From: Hygrocybe punicea
Taxonomy: Eukaryota > Basidiomycota > Agaricomycetes > Agaricales > Hygrophoraceae
Assembly: GCA_963556145.1 (NCBI GenBank)
Contig: OY744470.1
Span: forward strand, 744,001-808,000
Length of the DNA stretch: 64,000 nt
Direction: 5' to 3'
Translations under genes and position numbers: made by a program
The notes under the pieces: generated by a model
Told to the model about the DNA's origin: nothing
What the model saw: the letters and a program-made list of their open reading frames with translations, nothing else
Database searches by the model: none
Part shown: piece after piece, positions 45,690 to 57,369 of the stretch
How the letters are laid out: the number at the start of each line of letters is the position of its first letter
How positions within the stretch are numbered: position 1 is the stretch's first letter

Positions 45690-47025
45690 CATGAATGTAT
45701 TGAGTTACCCCCTGTTATAGCACAGGTTCTTGGCCAGCTAGGAACCTCAAATCACTTGACCTAGGGGTTATTTCACCATGGGTTCTCAATGGAGTCATCT
45801 CCGGGTCCATTTTGTGCATGCATTCTTGAGATATATGAATGTGCTCCTCCTACCCCCTGACAGAGCACATGCTCTGGGCCAGCTAGCAACCCGAGATCAC
45901 TTGTCCAGGGGGCTAGTTGATCATCAGATTTCATTGAAATGATCTCCCAGATACTTTGGTGAATGCATTCTTGAGATACACCAATGTGCTCCTCATACCC
46001 CCTAGCATAGCACATGCTCCTGGCCAGCTAGTGACCTAAAATCCCATGTCTAGGGGGTAAGTTGATCCCCAGATCGCAATGGAATCATCTCCCAGACCAT
46101 TTTATGAATGCATTCTTGAGATATAGGAATGTGCTCCTCCTACCCCCCTGGCATAGCACAGGTTCCTGGAGAGCTAGCAGCCTCAAATCACTTGTTCTGG
46201 GGGCTATTTGATCACCACATTCCATTGAAACAATCTCCCGGACACTTTGGTGAATGCATTCTTGAGATATACCCATGTGCTCCTCATATCCCCCTGACAT
46301 AACACATGTTCCTGGCCAGCTAGCTACCCCAAATGACTTGTCCTGGGGGTTATTTGATCACCACATTCCATTGAAATGATCTCCCACACCCTTTTATGAA
46401 TGCATTCTTGAGATACAGCAATGTGCTCCTCATACCCCCCTGGCATAGCACAGGTTGCTGGCCAGCTAGCAACCTCAAATCACTTGTTCTAGGGGATATT
46501 TTATCATGGGAGTTCAATGGAGTCATCTCCCAGACCCTTTTATGAATGCATTCTTGAGATATGCCCATGTGCTCCTCATACCCCCCTAGTACAGCACATG
46601 TTCCTGGCCAGCTAGGAACCTCTAATCACCTGTTCTGGGGGTTATTTCACAATGGGATTGCAATGGAGTCATCTCCCGGACCCCTTTATGAATGCATTCT
46701 TGAGATATGCCCATGTGCTCCTCATACCCCCCCTGTACAGCACATGTTCCTGGCCAGCTAGGAATCTGAAATCACTTGTTCTGGGGGTTATTTAACCATG
46801 GGAATGCAATGGAGCCATCTCCCAGACCCTTTTATGAATGTATTCTTGAGATACAGGCATGTGCTCCTCATACCCCCCTTGTATAGCACATGTTCCAGGG
46901 CAGCTAGTAACCTCAAATCACTTGTTCTAGGGGCTATTTGATCACCACATTCCAATGAAATGATCTCCCAGACCATTTTGTGAATGCATTCTTGAGATAT
47001 GCCAATGTGCTCCCCATACCCCCTT
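45690..47025. repeat. Satellite of 145-146-bp period (second array)
   Basis: Same units and order as at 24836-26180, with only scattered base changes. It separates the Ulp1/large-protein stop codon (45600) from the promoter module of the TET/JBP gene. Confidence 0.92.
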
Positions 47026-47053
47026 CTACCCCTTGTTGGCACCATAGCTCCAA

Positions 47054-47182
47054 AACCGGTCCGCCAATTTTGTTCAAAATTTGCACAGGACATCTCATGG
47101 GTTATATGATGACTCTAAACCATCCCACCAAGTCAGATTTTGGTGCAAATTTTCCAATGCATTGCTACCCGGCATATATAAA
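47054..47182 (+). promoter_or_regulatory. Promoter module of the TET/JBP gene
   Basis: AACCGGTCCGCCAATTT at 47054, TTTTGGTGCAAATTTTCC at about 47140 and TATATAAA at 47175-47182. The ATG at 47214 lies 32 nt past the box, so the leader must be almost nil. Confidence 0.65.
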
Positions 47183-47213
47183 TATTGGAGAACTGGACGA
47201 ACCTGCTACAATT

Positions 47214-48159
47214 ATGGATAAATTTGGCTCCATTCTTGTCTGGTATCTTCCAGACATCCTGGATCCTAGCAGGACGGTGAGCAAGCTTCTGAGCGAGCTT
47301 TACCCCTCCACATATTAACCCGAACAGGAGGAAACAAACAAGAGCATTGGGTCTATCTCTAGACCTCTATCACAATCACATCTAACTGCTCTCTCCAAGC
47401 ATGAAGAAGGGAAAAGTGTGCAATGGAGGAATCATCCTGATCTCTTTATGGCACCGGCCAATCCACGCTTTCAACCAGGGTCGATTGATTTTTCACCTGC
47501 ATGGTTCGCTCAGGGTAGAGAGGTATCTTCATTGTCCAAACGTCATTTGGGTTAAAGTCTATCAGTTAACATCAACCCCTTGTCAGAGACTGGAAGATCA
47601 ATTGCTGACGTCCACGACACTGCGTGGGAGTGAGCCAGCTACATGGATGACAAGCATGAAGCCGACGGAGATGGTCCTCAACGGCATCACTGCTATAACC
47701 CACCGTGCATTGTATAAAGCCGGTCTCGCTGCGATTGGAGGACTCGTTGACGACAATGAACTGCCAAAAGTTCATGAAAATGCCCTATTATGGCCCTCTG
47801 TGTTCACAGGGATAGCAGTGATCATAAACAGAGTTACCCCACCACACCGAGACACTGGAGGTTGTCCGGAGTGGTATGACTTACTGGCCAGCTGCGGGAC
47901 TCATACCAATGCACGACTTACCATTCCCGAAATTGGTGCCAGTCTTGCATACACCCCTGGGACTGTAGTGGAGATCTGTGGTAAGATTCTCAGTCACAGT
48001 GTGGAGAAATGGGATGGGGGCGAAAGGATATGTGTAGCACACTACATGCGAAACATGGTGCATGACCGACTGGGTATTGATAAACCAGTTTGGAGTCGGC
48101 AGAAGGTTTTCACCCAGCTGATGAATCCATTATTTACATCTGCACAGAATTGGCATTGA
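47214..48159 (+). CDS. TET/JBP-type 2-oxoglutarate/Fe(II) dioxygenase
   Basis: Three exons: MDKFGSILVWYLPDILDPSR (47214-47276); EETNKSIGSISRPLSQ ... PGSIDFSPAWFAQGRE (about 47329-47520); then RLEDQLLTSTTLRGSE to the stop at 48159. About 280 residues. The catalytic core is recognisable: NRVTPPHRDTGG with the HxD iron ligands, WYDLLASCGTH, PEIGASLAYTPGTVVEICG, the distal His in GKILSHSVE, and GGERICVAHYMRNMVHDRLG with the Arg expected to hold 2-oxoglutarate. This matches the agaricomycete TET/JBP family, which oxidises methylated bases in DNA. All key residues are present, so activity is plausible. It uses the promoter module next to the satellite of module C. In agaricomycetes such genes are known to travel with KDZ transposons; here the neighbours are the BAH-PHD/Ulp1 module. 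Confidence 0.8.
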
Positions 48160-48702
48160 TTAGGTAGATTTATGCTTATCCTGATTCTGGTTGTAATTAC
48201 CAATCACGGTGACTTGAAGTATTCGAAACTGAGATGGATTAATTTTTCCCCTCAAATGAGAACTTTTAGTCTACAATATAATCTACCAGAGGTAGTGCTA
48301 ACTTAGTTGTATACAAATTTTGACACCGACTGAGAGCACTACACTAATGTCATGTGATGAAAATTGTCACGGTTGCCAGGCATAACTCACGAAAAGCCTA
48401 ACTCCTTCATCCACATTTCAACAACAAAATTCATGGCTCCTGGGAACCACATGTAATTGATTCCCACACAACTCCCAGGAAGCAGACCTGTGTATTGAAG
48501 AGAAGCAAAAGCAAGTTTGATCTATGCCTACAAATAAGGTTATATTTTCAATCGAAATGTCACTTCTGTATCGAAAGGTTGAGGACATGATGCGTGACAA
48601 ATGTCACACGTGAAAATGCTCTGATGCAATCAAACTTTAAATTGGTGCAGGGAGAAATTGAGATTGGTCAAATAGACGCGAGATGACCACCAACCAATCA
48701 GC
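48160..48702. other. No gene seen
   Basis: AT-rich spacer with only short ORFs. CATCATGTCCTCAACCTTTCG at about 48580 (minus) and similar stretches carry no recognisable signal. Confidence 0.4.
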
Positions 48703-50707
48703 ATGAATTCTTGGCAAGTAACTTCAACTGAAACCGTTTCATTTTCTACCCATTTCGGACTTAGCCGACCAGATCCTCCTCCATCAAGGGCCAAATCCGC
48801 ACAGACAAAAACACTTACACCGGCAGAAAAAATATCAGCAAAAACACTTCGTCAGCTGGAAAATTTGGATCTGGCCAGATGGGAGGTGGAATTACCGTAC
48901 GATTTACAGTGGTCAGAAATGATGTTGTCCAATTATGGGCCCGAGCTGCGAGACCACCCATCTGCCAATTTGTATTGGAATATAGAAGCCATAAAGGATG
49001 AAATCCCAGAGGTCATCACGTCGGAGAACGATACAAGAGCATATGTCGAGAAGTCCGTGATAAGGCCAGCCCTCGTTGCATCCATCTGTCTTTATGAACT
49101 TCGGCAGTCTTTACCGCCCAGCAGATATCCAAAAGGAAATTGGAAAATTGTCGATACCAGCATTGTTGGATCCAGCGGACGGGTAGATGCAGTCATTGTG
49201 AATGTTGCATCGGAGTTAAAGGTTGCTGGTGTAGAATTCAAGACCAACCGTGTATTAACAAGCCGTAGTTCCACATCCCAACAAGTATCGGTGTTGGGTA
49301 TGATCGGCTCTTGGATAACCCCAGGAAAAATTGTCAAGATGCATCCTGATGCAAATGAGGCGGGGAAGGGGGCAGATGATGGCAATGACAGCAGTTCCGG
49401 CCTTATGTTCTACAAAGAATCGTGGAAAAAGAAATTGCAAATGATCATCTTCCAGGTGAACCCTGACAATATGCCCCGCATTTTCCATTCACACATCACA
49501 GTATTGATTATACATTTGTGCACATTTAGGTCTGGCACCAACATCGAGTTCATGGTTTCAAACATGCTATCATTGCATCTGAAGAACAATTCGTGTTGTT
49601 GATCTGCCACGATGAGAAAATCTCTATAACACATGCCTACAGTTGTCGTTCAGAAGATGAGGCTGTTCAGAGGAGAAGCCTTTCGCATATGGCCCATTTC
49701 TTTGCAATGTCCATGCATAGAAAATTGCATACGTCTTCTATGACAAGCCATGATGCTGCGGGTCTTCTCAGCTTGCCTATTGTGTGTAACCAATGTGTTG
49801 TTCATCTGATTTGTTCATTGACAGTGACCCTCTCTACAGTCCCGGATCATACGAAATTCCATCATGGCATATCCTATCATGGCTGGAGGTTGTGTTGGAT
49901 GTCCTTCCCAAATGAGGTATCACACAAACTGCAAAGCCGTCATGTTCACACTGCAATCCATTGCCAGTCCATGGACCCTGCAGACGCCGTCGGGTTTCGT
50001 CGACTTCCACAGTATCATAGCTAGTGGAACCACAGTTCTCTATCGTGGTAACTATGGTAATTTTCCGGTGGTGGGAAAAGTAGACGGTCATGATGAAGAC
50101 TCAGTCGCTAGGGAGTTGCAGGCATACGTAATGCTTCGAAGTCTTCAATACCAAGGAATACCCCTGTGTTATGGGCTCTTTCAGATAATCGGCATTGGGA
50201 AGGTATTGCTGCTCTCTGATTGTGGTGACGCGTTGGACTCCTTTGAGCAATTAACCCCCAGGCAGAGGTATATCTCAACTCTTCGATCCAGTGACACAAA
50301 TCATTGATTCTGTTTGAAAAATGTGCAGACACAAGCTTCTCATCTTAGTTATGGAAATTCACAAGTCAGGAGTCATCCATGGCGACTTGGATGCCCGAAA
50401 TGTGGCCATATCTTACGACGGTGACATCTCGGTCCTTGACTTTGGGCAGTCGGAATGTGGTCATGTCTGTGACGGAGAACATTGTGATGAACTGTTGGAG
50501 CTGTGTCAAGCCCTTGGCATTGGGTTCCCCGGCTCAGTTGATGAATCAACGGACACTCCAGGTGAGACGGTTTCACATCCTGGATGGAGAATGAACAACA
50601 TGATGACACTTAAGTATTTACCAACTCCAGATCCAGGTACCTTCGCTTTGATTTATGCTACCATACACAAAGTCTTGAATTGGTTTGTAAACCTGATATA
50701 CCAGTGA
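48703..50707 (+). CDS. Crinkler-like protein: PD-(D/E)XK nuclease plus kinase domain
   Basis: Exon 1 (48703-49455) begins MNSWQVTSTETVSFSTHFGL. The nuclease region shows SGRVDAVIVN followed by VAGVEFKTNRV (D...E-x-K), the signature of the restriction-endonuclease-like fold; after an intron ending at about 49530 it continues with VWHQHRVHGFKHAIIASEE and ISITHAYSC. The kinase part follows: NYGNFPVVGKVDGHD (Lys), SVARELQAYVMLRSL (Glu), LLLSDCGDALDSF hinge, HKSGVIHGDLDARN (catalytic loop, HGD) and VLDFGQSE (DFG), stop at 50707. Nuclease-plus-kinase without an NTPase is one arrangement of Crinkler/RHS-type eukaryotic effectors. Its targets are unknown; the C-lobe is short. No Crinkler N-terminal domain or secretion signal is present, so action inside the producing cell is possible. 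Confidence 0.65.
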
Positions 50708-52363
50708 TGGTTCAACCCCAGTGAAAAGTCGCAAGGTTTAGAAAGTTTTATGTGGTATAAACACAAATATCATAAATTTGCCATATTTTAAACTAAATCT
50801 GCACTCCTGCTCGATGTTTTTCTTATTAGATAGTGTTGGAATGAATAACATTTCAAGTTGAAAAGAGTTGAAAACATTTAGAAAGTGTAGGTAAAAAGAG
50901 CTGCCGCTCCCCCATTCCCGGCAACCCAAGTTTGGAATCCAGCAAAAATCCAGACCTCAACCCATCGACCCTCCGGGTAAAAATACCAGCCAAGAAGGGT
51001 ACAAGGCTTGTAGGAACACTGCGGTTTGCTCGGGTGCCTGTGTTTCATTGTTGTTTAATTGCAGACCATTGTGAACAGCACTTACGTGTAGCCGACGGGG
51101 GCGGGCACACTTACTAGCACCTGCTATTGTCTTGGATACACATTTGAGTATTTTCTTTTTTGACTGAGGCCCGAGAGGGACTCCACTTTACGCATGTTCC
51201 AAAATGGTGGCGTGCAGCATCGCATTTCTGGGAAATTGTAACTGTGAGAGCCTGGGTGCTGTGCTCAGGCTCGGCTAGTGGTAGTCATCATAATGGTGAT
51301 AGTGGCGGTGGTAGAGGTGGGCAAGCGAGGCAAAGGGAGGGGTGAGGACGAGGGGCAAGGACATGGAAGTAGGAAGTGGAGAGGAATGGAACGAATGAGA
51401 AAATGTAACGTTAAGTCCCAGCCATGACATCATCACAGGCATACAGTGCTTCATCTTCATTCTCGTATTGGATATATCTTGTCTTAGTTACACAAAAAAA
51501 GAGTTCTTTGTGCACCGGACTACAAGAACATAAGTCTCTATTTTTTGGTTAGTTTATTCTCATTTTTAATCGTTGTCTTCTCTCGGAACGATTTTATTAT
51601 TTGCAACCCATTTTAAAAAGACTTCTCATATCATATCCAAATCCTTTTTAAACGTGCGACTTTTCACTGGGGCTGACCCATGACGAATGTGAGATTAGAT
51701 ACCATGTCCTCAGCATCACTGAGTACGGAACAGTATTGATGCCCGGCCCGCTACAATAAAGTAGGTTGCCTAAGCATGAACCAAGGGGGACAAACACATC
51801 CCCCATGATCCTAACCCCCAGAGCCCATTTGGTGGGCGCTCATTGCTGAGGTCCCTCCAGTCGTTGGTTAACTAATACTTTTGCCCGTCATGACAGACAA
51901 GGCATACTCTATTAGTTGTCCAACACTATGGATCATTACCCTGTCACGATGGACGAGGGCAACGATCCGCATCACACCAACCGCTGTCTAGACCGGCAAG
52001 CAGTTGGTGTGAGCAGCAGATGCGTTATCACTCGCCCTGTCACGATGGACAAGGGCAAGCGCCGCCATTCCAATTGCACTGTCGCGATGGACGAGGGCAA
52101 AGAGGAATGAGTTTGAAGACGACAAACATCAGCCTTTTATACATTGCGATGTTTGCCTGTATTTGGTGAGGTCCAATCACGTGTTAGGGTTCGATTCTAA
52201 GTCCTTCAAACCTTGTAATCATTCCAGCTATAAGTTACATTGTGAGTTGGTGCACCATGGCATTAGTCAACGTAGTCTGATCAGTTTTTTCCCCCTAAAC
52301 TTGGAATTTAAGCACCCTTGACTCAACAGTCCATTTACTGACTTTGCCTGTTAGATTTTACTT
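50708..52363. other. Gene-poor spacer with a GATGGACGAGGGCAA repeat
   Basis: Three imperfect copies of CTGTCACGATGGACGAGGGCA lie at about 51942, 52039 and 52078. TTTAGAAAGTTTT-type AT-rich sequence follows the kinase gene. No gene is recognised. Confidence 0.45.
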
Positions 52364-54544
52364 ATGATGTCCACTCTACCGGGTTTCAATTATTCGACAT
52401 CGCGTCTGGCAACTTACCGTGGTTACACTCGAATCCCAATCGTTGATGATAGGTTTGAGTACTATTTGCCCCCCTTCTCAACCTGTAATGGACGCGATGT
52501 CACCATTAATTCAAAACGGTGGGAAATCTGGTCCCCCAATTCCTCTCAGACACCATTTCTCCCAGGAAAAGTCGGCACCCGGTTTACATACTTACCTCAT
52601 GCAAATCGGACCTTACGTCGATTTGATGGCCACCTCGGTCGATTTGATCCTACTGTCGCTCCCCAGTATTACACCGCATCATACCCGTGGCACGCCTTTA
52701 TCCCACGGCCAACGTCACCACTGACGGTGGAATTTGAACCGCTTCATCGGTATTGGGTTTGCAAAGAAAATCACACAGGTCACCTGGAGGACAGATTTCT
52801 CAATGCGCTCGCGGATCGTTGTCAGGGCGTAGATGCCGCGATATATCGACTGCGAAAAGTACAGAAGGTGCAAAATAGTTGCATTTTCATCAACTATCCC
52901 AAGTACCCCGAGCCGGACGATTTGCTACATATATCAGGCGAGCTATCGTGGGAAGATGCCGTGGATAAAACGATGCAGGTTCAAAGAGGCATCAAGGAGA
53001 AATTGGCCTGGGTTTCCATGGCTCGCAGAATAGAGAGTGCTGATTGGCCCCCTAATCTGGAATCTCTACGCGGGACACCCATCCCACCCGCTAATGAATC
53101 CTTTGTGGGTGTTTGGTTAAATGGCTCGGCATCAGATGAAAAAATGTCACTTTGGCTACTGGTGACCGGAGGAGTGCCAGGCTTCATTGTTCACGAATAC
53201 GTCCCTGACGTCGATTTCCCGCATTCAGAGTCATCGCAGGTCGAAGATCACCGCCGTGCCTCTGCTCTTCCCGATTTCGTTGCAACATCAGAAGTTGCAC
53301 AGCGTGTTGTGCCTGGTCAAAATTATTATGATGCCTGTGCCCGGCGACTAAGACTGGCTTGCACATTGGATTTCGATGATTTGGATGAAGATCGCAGTAT
53401 GCCATCAACCAAACACTCTGGGAATTTGTCTTCGTCATGGAGTCAAGGATGGCACCCGCAGGCTGGTTACATACAGACGAAGAAGAAAACTGATGCTTCC
53501 ATTGGGTATATGGCGCAGCTCTGGCACTGCAGCTTCCTTTCAATGATATAATATCAAAATGCTAACTGAAATGTCTCTTCAGGTTAGCAGCGTCGTCCTA
53601 TATGTCGGCGAATCCTATTTCAGTGGACACTGGTACTTTGCCGCATTTTTCTGAGCCATCCCAACGTGACCCCAAGGCACCCGGCCTTAATCTAATTCAC
53701 CTTTCACCTGAAAGGGAGCCTTGGGTTTGTCCTCCTCCAATTCAAGCTGTGCCAGCTGGAAAGTGGTCTCACTGGATTGAGGACACCGATGAAAATGATG
53801 GATCAATGTATTTGCGTTGGGTCTCAAAAGTGAGCATTGTGTCATCAGCCTGTGGTTTATATATCCACTAATCATGTGTCACAAATGGAATGGACATAAA
53901 AGTCAGCGCCTTTGTTGAAAGAAGCTGAAGTATTCTACTATGATCGCAAGAACCTTCGGATGCTGTACTTCATGGACATACCTGTCTTTCCCGCAGGCAC
54001 AAAACCGAATCCAGATGAATATGGCGTCCCTGCCCCATGCGTTAAGTATTGCCGTCAAACCCAACCACGACTTATCGAGGAATTTCCATCACATTGGATG
54101 TACCACAGCAAGGAGCCCGCAAAGCACGACGTAGGTCGAGTCGCACCATTGCCTTCCGTGGATGATTTGCCTATGAAGAGGAAAGTGATCACTCACGCAC
54201 CCAATGAGGATGTAATCCCACCAACGCCAGGAAGTCAGGTTCCATCTGATGCACTTCATATTGTACGTGACAATGTGAATGAGCCTTGCGGTGCCTCGAT
54301 GAAGAGGAAGAGAGATGGGACTAGAAGCCCGGATCAGAGTGACGATGGGGATGTGAATATAGAGGATGCAGGACCGGTGATGGCTCATCTTCCCCCAGAT
54401 TCGAAGAAGTCACGCGTACAAGGTGTCACTGATCATGATGATCATGACATAGAACACGATCTGGTCATTGCTCATCAGCCAATGGTATCACAACTGTTAT
54501 CGCTGATGTTCACGCTTCCTGACAATTTCTCCACAGGCATCTGA
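52364..54544 (+). CDS. Hypothetical agaricomycete family protein
   Basis: Exon 1 (52364-about 53503) reads MSTLPGFNYSTSRLATYRGY, FEYYLPPFST, WEIWSPNSSQTPFLPG, RFDGHLGRFDPTVAPQY, then VGVWLNGSASDEKMSLWLL and GGVPGFIVHEYVPD. Exon 2 (53582-53829) has LSPEREPWVCPPPIQAV and WSHWIEDTDEND; exon 3 (about 53905-54540) has KEAEVFYYDRKNLRMLYF, EYGVPAPCVKYCR and two basic patches (MKRKVITH, MKRKRDGTR) that look like nuclear signals. The VWLNG...FIVHEY and YYDRK-R-L-F signatures identify a widespread agaricomycete hypothetical family; its function is unknown. It lies in line with the JmjC-like gene; a splice acceptor (TCCACAG, 54537) could join the two, so a fusion is possible. Confidence 0.55.
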
Positions 54545-54563
54545 AGTAGGGAGTAGCCTCCGG

Positions 54564-56915
54564 ATGTATGATGCATATTCCATGAACTTGCCCATAGAAT
54601 ATGTCCATTCTTCACCATCTGCCACGGTAGGCTTACTCTCACTTGACATCAACAGTCACTGATAATTCTGAAATAGGCTGAGCTTGAATGTCAATTCCTA
54701 CGTCAATTATTTGACCAAGTCGAGGCTCGATATGTCAACAACATGCCCGTACACAGACTTCCAAGTGCCCGGGTAGAAGAATATCAGCCCAACACATCGA
54801 CGGTGTTTGTGGTCAATTGGGAAAAATTCAAGGCCATGTCGTCGTCTGCGATACAACAAATATTCCGCCGGCGTCACATTTTGCTTCTGAATGCCCCAAT
54901 TGAGACGTTTGCCTTTGATAGAGAGGGTCTGGAGCACTTGGGTTCTTTGACTACGGTGCGGCCGATGGAGGGTAATGAATCTGATATCGTTGTCCTTTCG
55001 AGAAGTTGAACCTATTCATCCACAGCTGGCCAAGTTCCCAACAACACGAAGACGTCTGGGACCCTGGAGCAAATCTATCTTGCATCCATAGACCCTTCTA
55101 GAGCAGAGGTCATGAACCTCAAAAATTTCCCCGTCGGCCACACCAGCCACGATCTTCCGCCGAAGTTCCGGTGAGCATACAATGGCGATAGCATCAAAAC
55201 ATAGCAACATTTATATCTGATGCATGGCTCGCTAGTGACTTTGCATCAAGTGAAGTTGCCCGGCGTGAAACTTGGGGCCAACCTGGGTTCCTCGGCTCCA
55301 ATGGCTTGATTCAAAATGGTGCTTGGGGAAATGCTGCGACGAAATTTGCTGCATCCTGGCATTTTGTGGCCGGTAGTTCTGCAAAAGTGGCGATAGTCAG
55401 GACAGGTATAGCGTACTGGGTTCTCATGGGGGCAAGAAACAATGCCACGGAAGGGAACCTAGATGGAGATTTCAGTTCACGGACGGCATACCCTGATAAC
55501 TGGGTACAGACTCAAGGCCAAGGCAGCACTTTGGGACATTGGGATGCAGAGGGGCTGCTGCTGTCCGAAGGCTCTGTGCTGTCAGTAACATTACCATCAA
55601 TTTGATCCAACCAGAACTCACAACGCCTCCAGATACTTGCGCCCATCCACTCCACATCATATCCTGCGCTTACAGGATACGGTCCTTGATGGTTACAATT
55701 TTTTGGCGTCATCAACCATTGCTGATTCTTGTTATGGCGTCATCCATACCTTCGTGCTCAACAATGAGGTCATGAGCCACGAGGGTAGCAATGACCAAAC
55801 CCTCAAATTGTTGCGGAGGCTGCTCACCATGTGGATTGACCACGTCATGAACGAACGGGAAACATCTGGTAATGTTGACTTCCAATTTGCACATATATGT
55901 TCTATTCATGTGTCTTTCAATGTGGGCAGCTACATCCTTCACCAAATCCCACATCCCCAACATTTTGACCAGTCAAGGCCTGATAGAGGTCCTTCTCGTC
56001 GGGAATCTCATCGAGTTTGGTGAACTCCTCAACCCATGCTACTACCACAAAACAAAACCTCTGCTGGTAATCCAGGAACAAAATCGGGTGCGAACGAAAT
56101 ATCGCCGGTTCCAGTCATGGTTTGCAAACTCGTTTGTTGTGTTGATGGACAAATTTTGGGTCAGCAGCTTTTACGTCTTTCAGCGGTCCCTGTTGGATTT
56201 CGCTTCCGCTGTTGTGGGGTATAAGTGGGATAGGCATGAGATTGCCAAAAATTCCAAGTGTTGCAATGCGAAAGCTTTCGAGTCTTCAACTCGGCGTCAC
56301 TTTGAAGGAGATTGGCCCGACTTGGTGATGAAGCTGGATGAACTCCTGAAGAAGCCGTCGAATCAATTTCACTGGACGGGTCCCGAATTTCAGATCCGAC
56401 GTCGAAATGAACCACACAGCGTAATTCTGGAGGAAAAGATTGACTTCCCACCCCACCCAATTTACCTGGATACGTCGGGCCCCAAACAACGTTCACATAT
56501 CGACTTACTGGACGACGGTGATGGCAAAGATGTTGTGGGTACAGTTCTCGCCAGCGAGCCTGGTTACGGTATGGAATTCAGCGCGATCGAGCCCAATCCC
56601 TCGCAATCTACAGCTGGTCCTTCACAATCTACAGCTGGTCCGTCGCAATCTACAGCTGGTCCTCCGCAATCTACAGCTGGTCCTTCGCAATCTACAGCTG
56701 GTCCAGCAGCTGGTCCAGGGGTACCAGTACCAGTCGCTCCCCCATCAATTGGTGGATCTCACCGCACAAGAGCTGACATTCAAGGTAAGTGTGGTATCGG
56801 GATGAGCTCGCAAGGTTGGCTAAAACCCTCACAGCAAACTCTCTCCGTGAATGTAAAAGGCGACCCAGACGTCGTGTTTGATCAGATTGTAGCACAAAAG
56901 GCATCCCAGACATAG
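54564..56915 (+). CDS. JmjC-like cupin protein, probably inactive
   Basis: Exons read MYDAYSMNLPIEYVHSS; AELECQFLRQLFDQVEARYV with FRRRHILLLNAPIETFAFD; TLEQIYLASIDPSRAE with GHTSHDLPPKF; TFISDAWLASDFASSE with AASWHFVAGSSAKVAIVRTG and YWVLMGARNN; LFMRPSTPHHILRLQDTVLD with CYGVIHTFVLNNE; then QGLIEVLLVGNLIEFGELLN. The WH...VRTGIAYWVL and MRPSTPHHIL blocks match the agaricomycete JmjC-like family (2-oxoglutarate oxygenase fold; classical members demethylate histones). The distal His is present, but the HxD position reads H-F-V, so iron binding is doubtful. The C-terminus carries five PSQSTAGP repeats (about 56596-56700). It may start upstream if fused to the preceding gene. Confidence 0.6.
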
Positions 56916-57369
56916 TAATAAATATCATGACATGTATTGTGTTGTTGAAACAATATGCTAGGTTGCCATGTAGGTCTGTCGGGGGTGTCTGAACCTGATG
57001 CAGTTGTATTGTGGACAGCAGCAATGATTATAACCTAAATTTGTTCTCATGTCCTGTGGAGGTGAAGTGACGTACACTACAGGTTGGCAGACAAAGTTTT
57101 ATACCATGCAATTAAGGCAATATTAGCAGTCGGTGGCGCATGCACTTGTATTGCATTTTTCTTCTTGTCAATTTGATTCCAATGATCACATACACTGTAT
57201 GTGAATACTGGGCCAGTATTCGCTGAACTGACATAACATGCACTGGAATGCTGAATGTCTTGGCCTACAGTACAATGCCTGCACTCAGAGGGCTACATTG
57301 GGTGCTTTTGCCATGTTTTCCATACACCAAACCGGTGTCCTGTTGTTTCTGCCAACTGCTCAGACAGGA
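56916..57369. other. No gene seen
   Basis: Spacer between the JmjC-like gene and the inverted-repeat element; short ORFs only. Confidence 0.4.

Larger units (their letters stand above)
43020..47182 (+). repeat. 4.16-kb source segment duplicated at 22168-26329
   Basis: The counterpart of copy B. It begins mid-exon in the large domain (at ATGAAATAACC) and ends just after GGCATATATAAA. Because both of its ends are continuous with a working gene (upstream exon; TET/JBP downstream), this is the ancestral arrangement and 22168-26329 the derivative. Confidence 0.9.
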
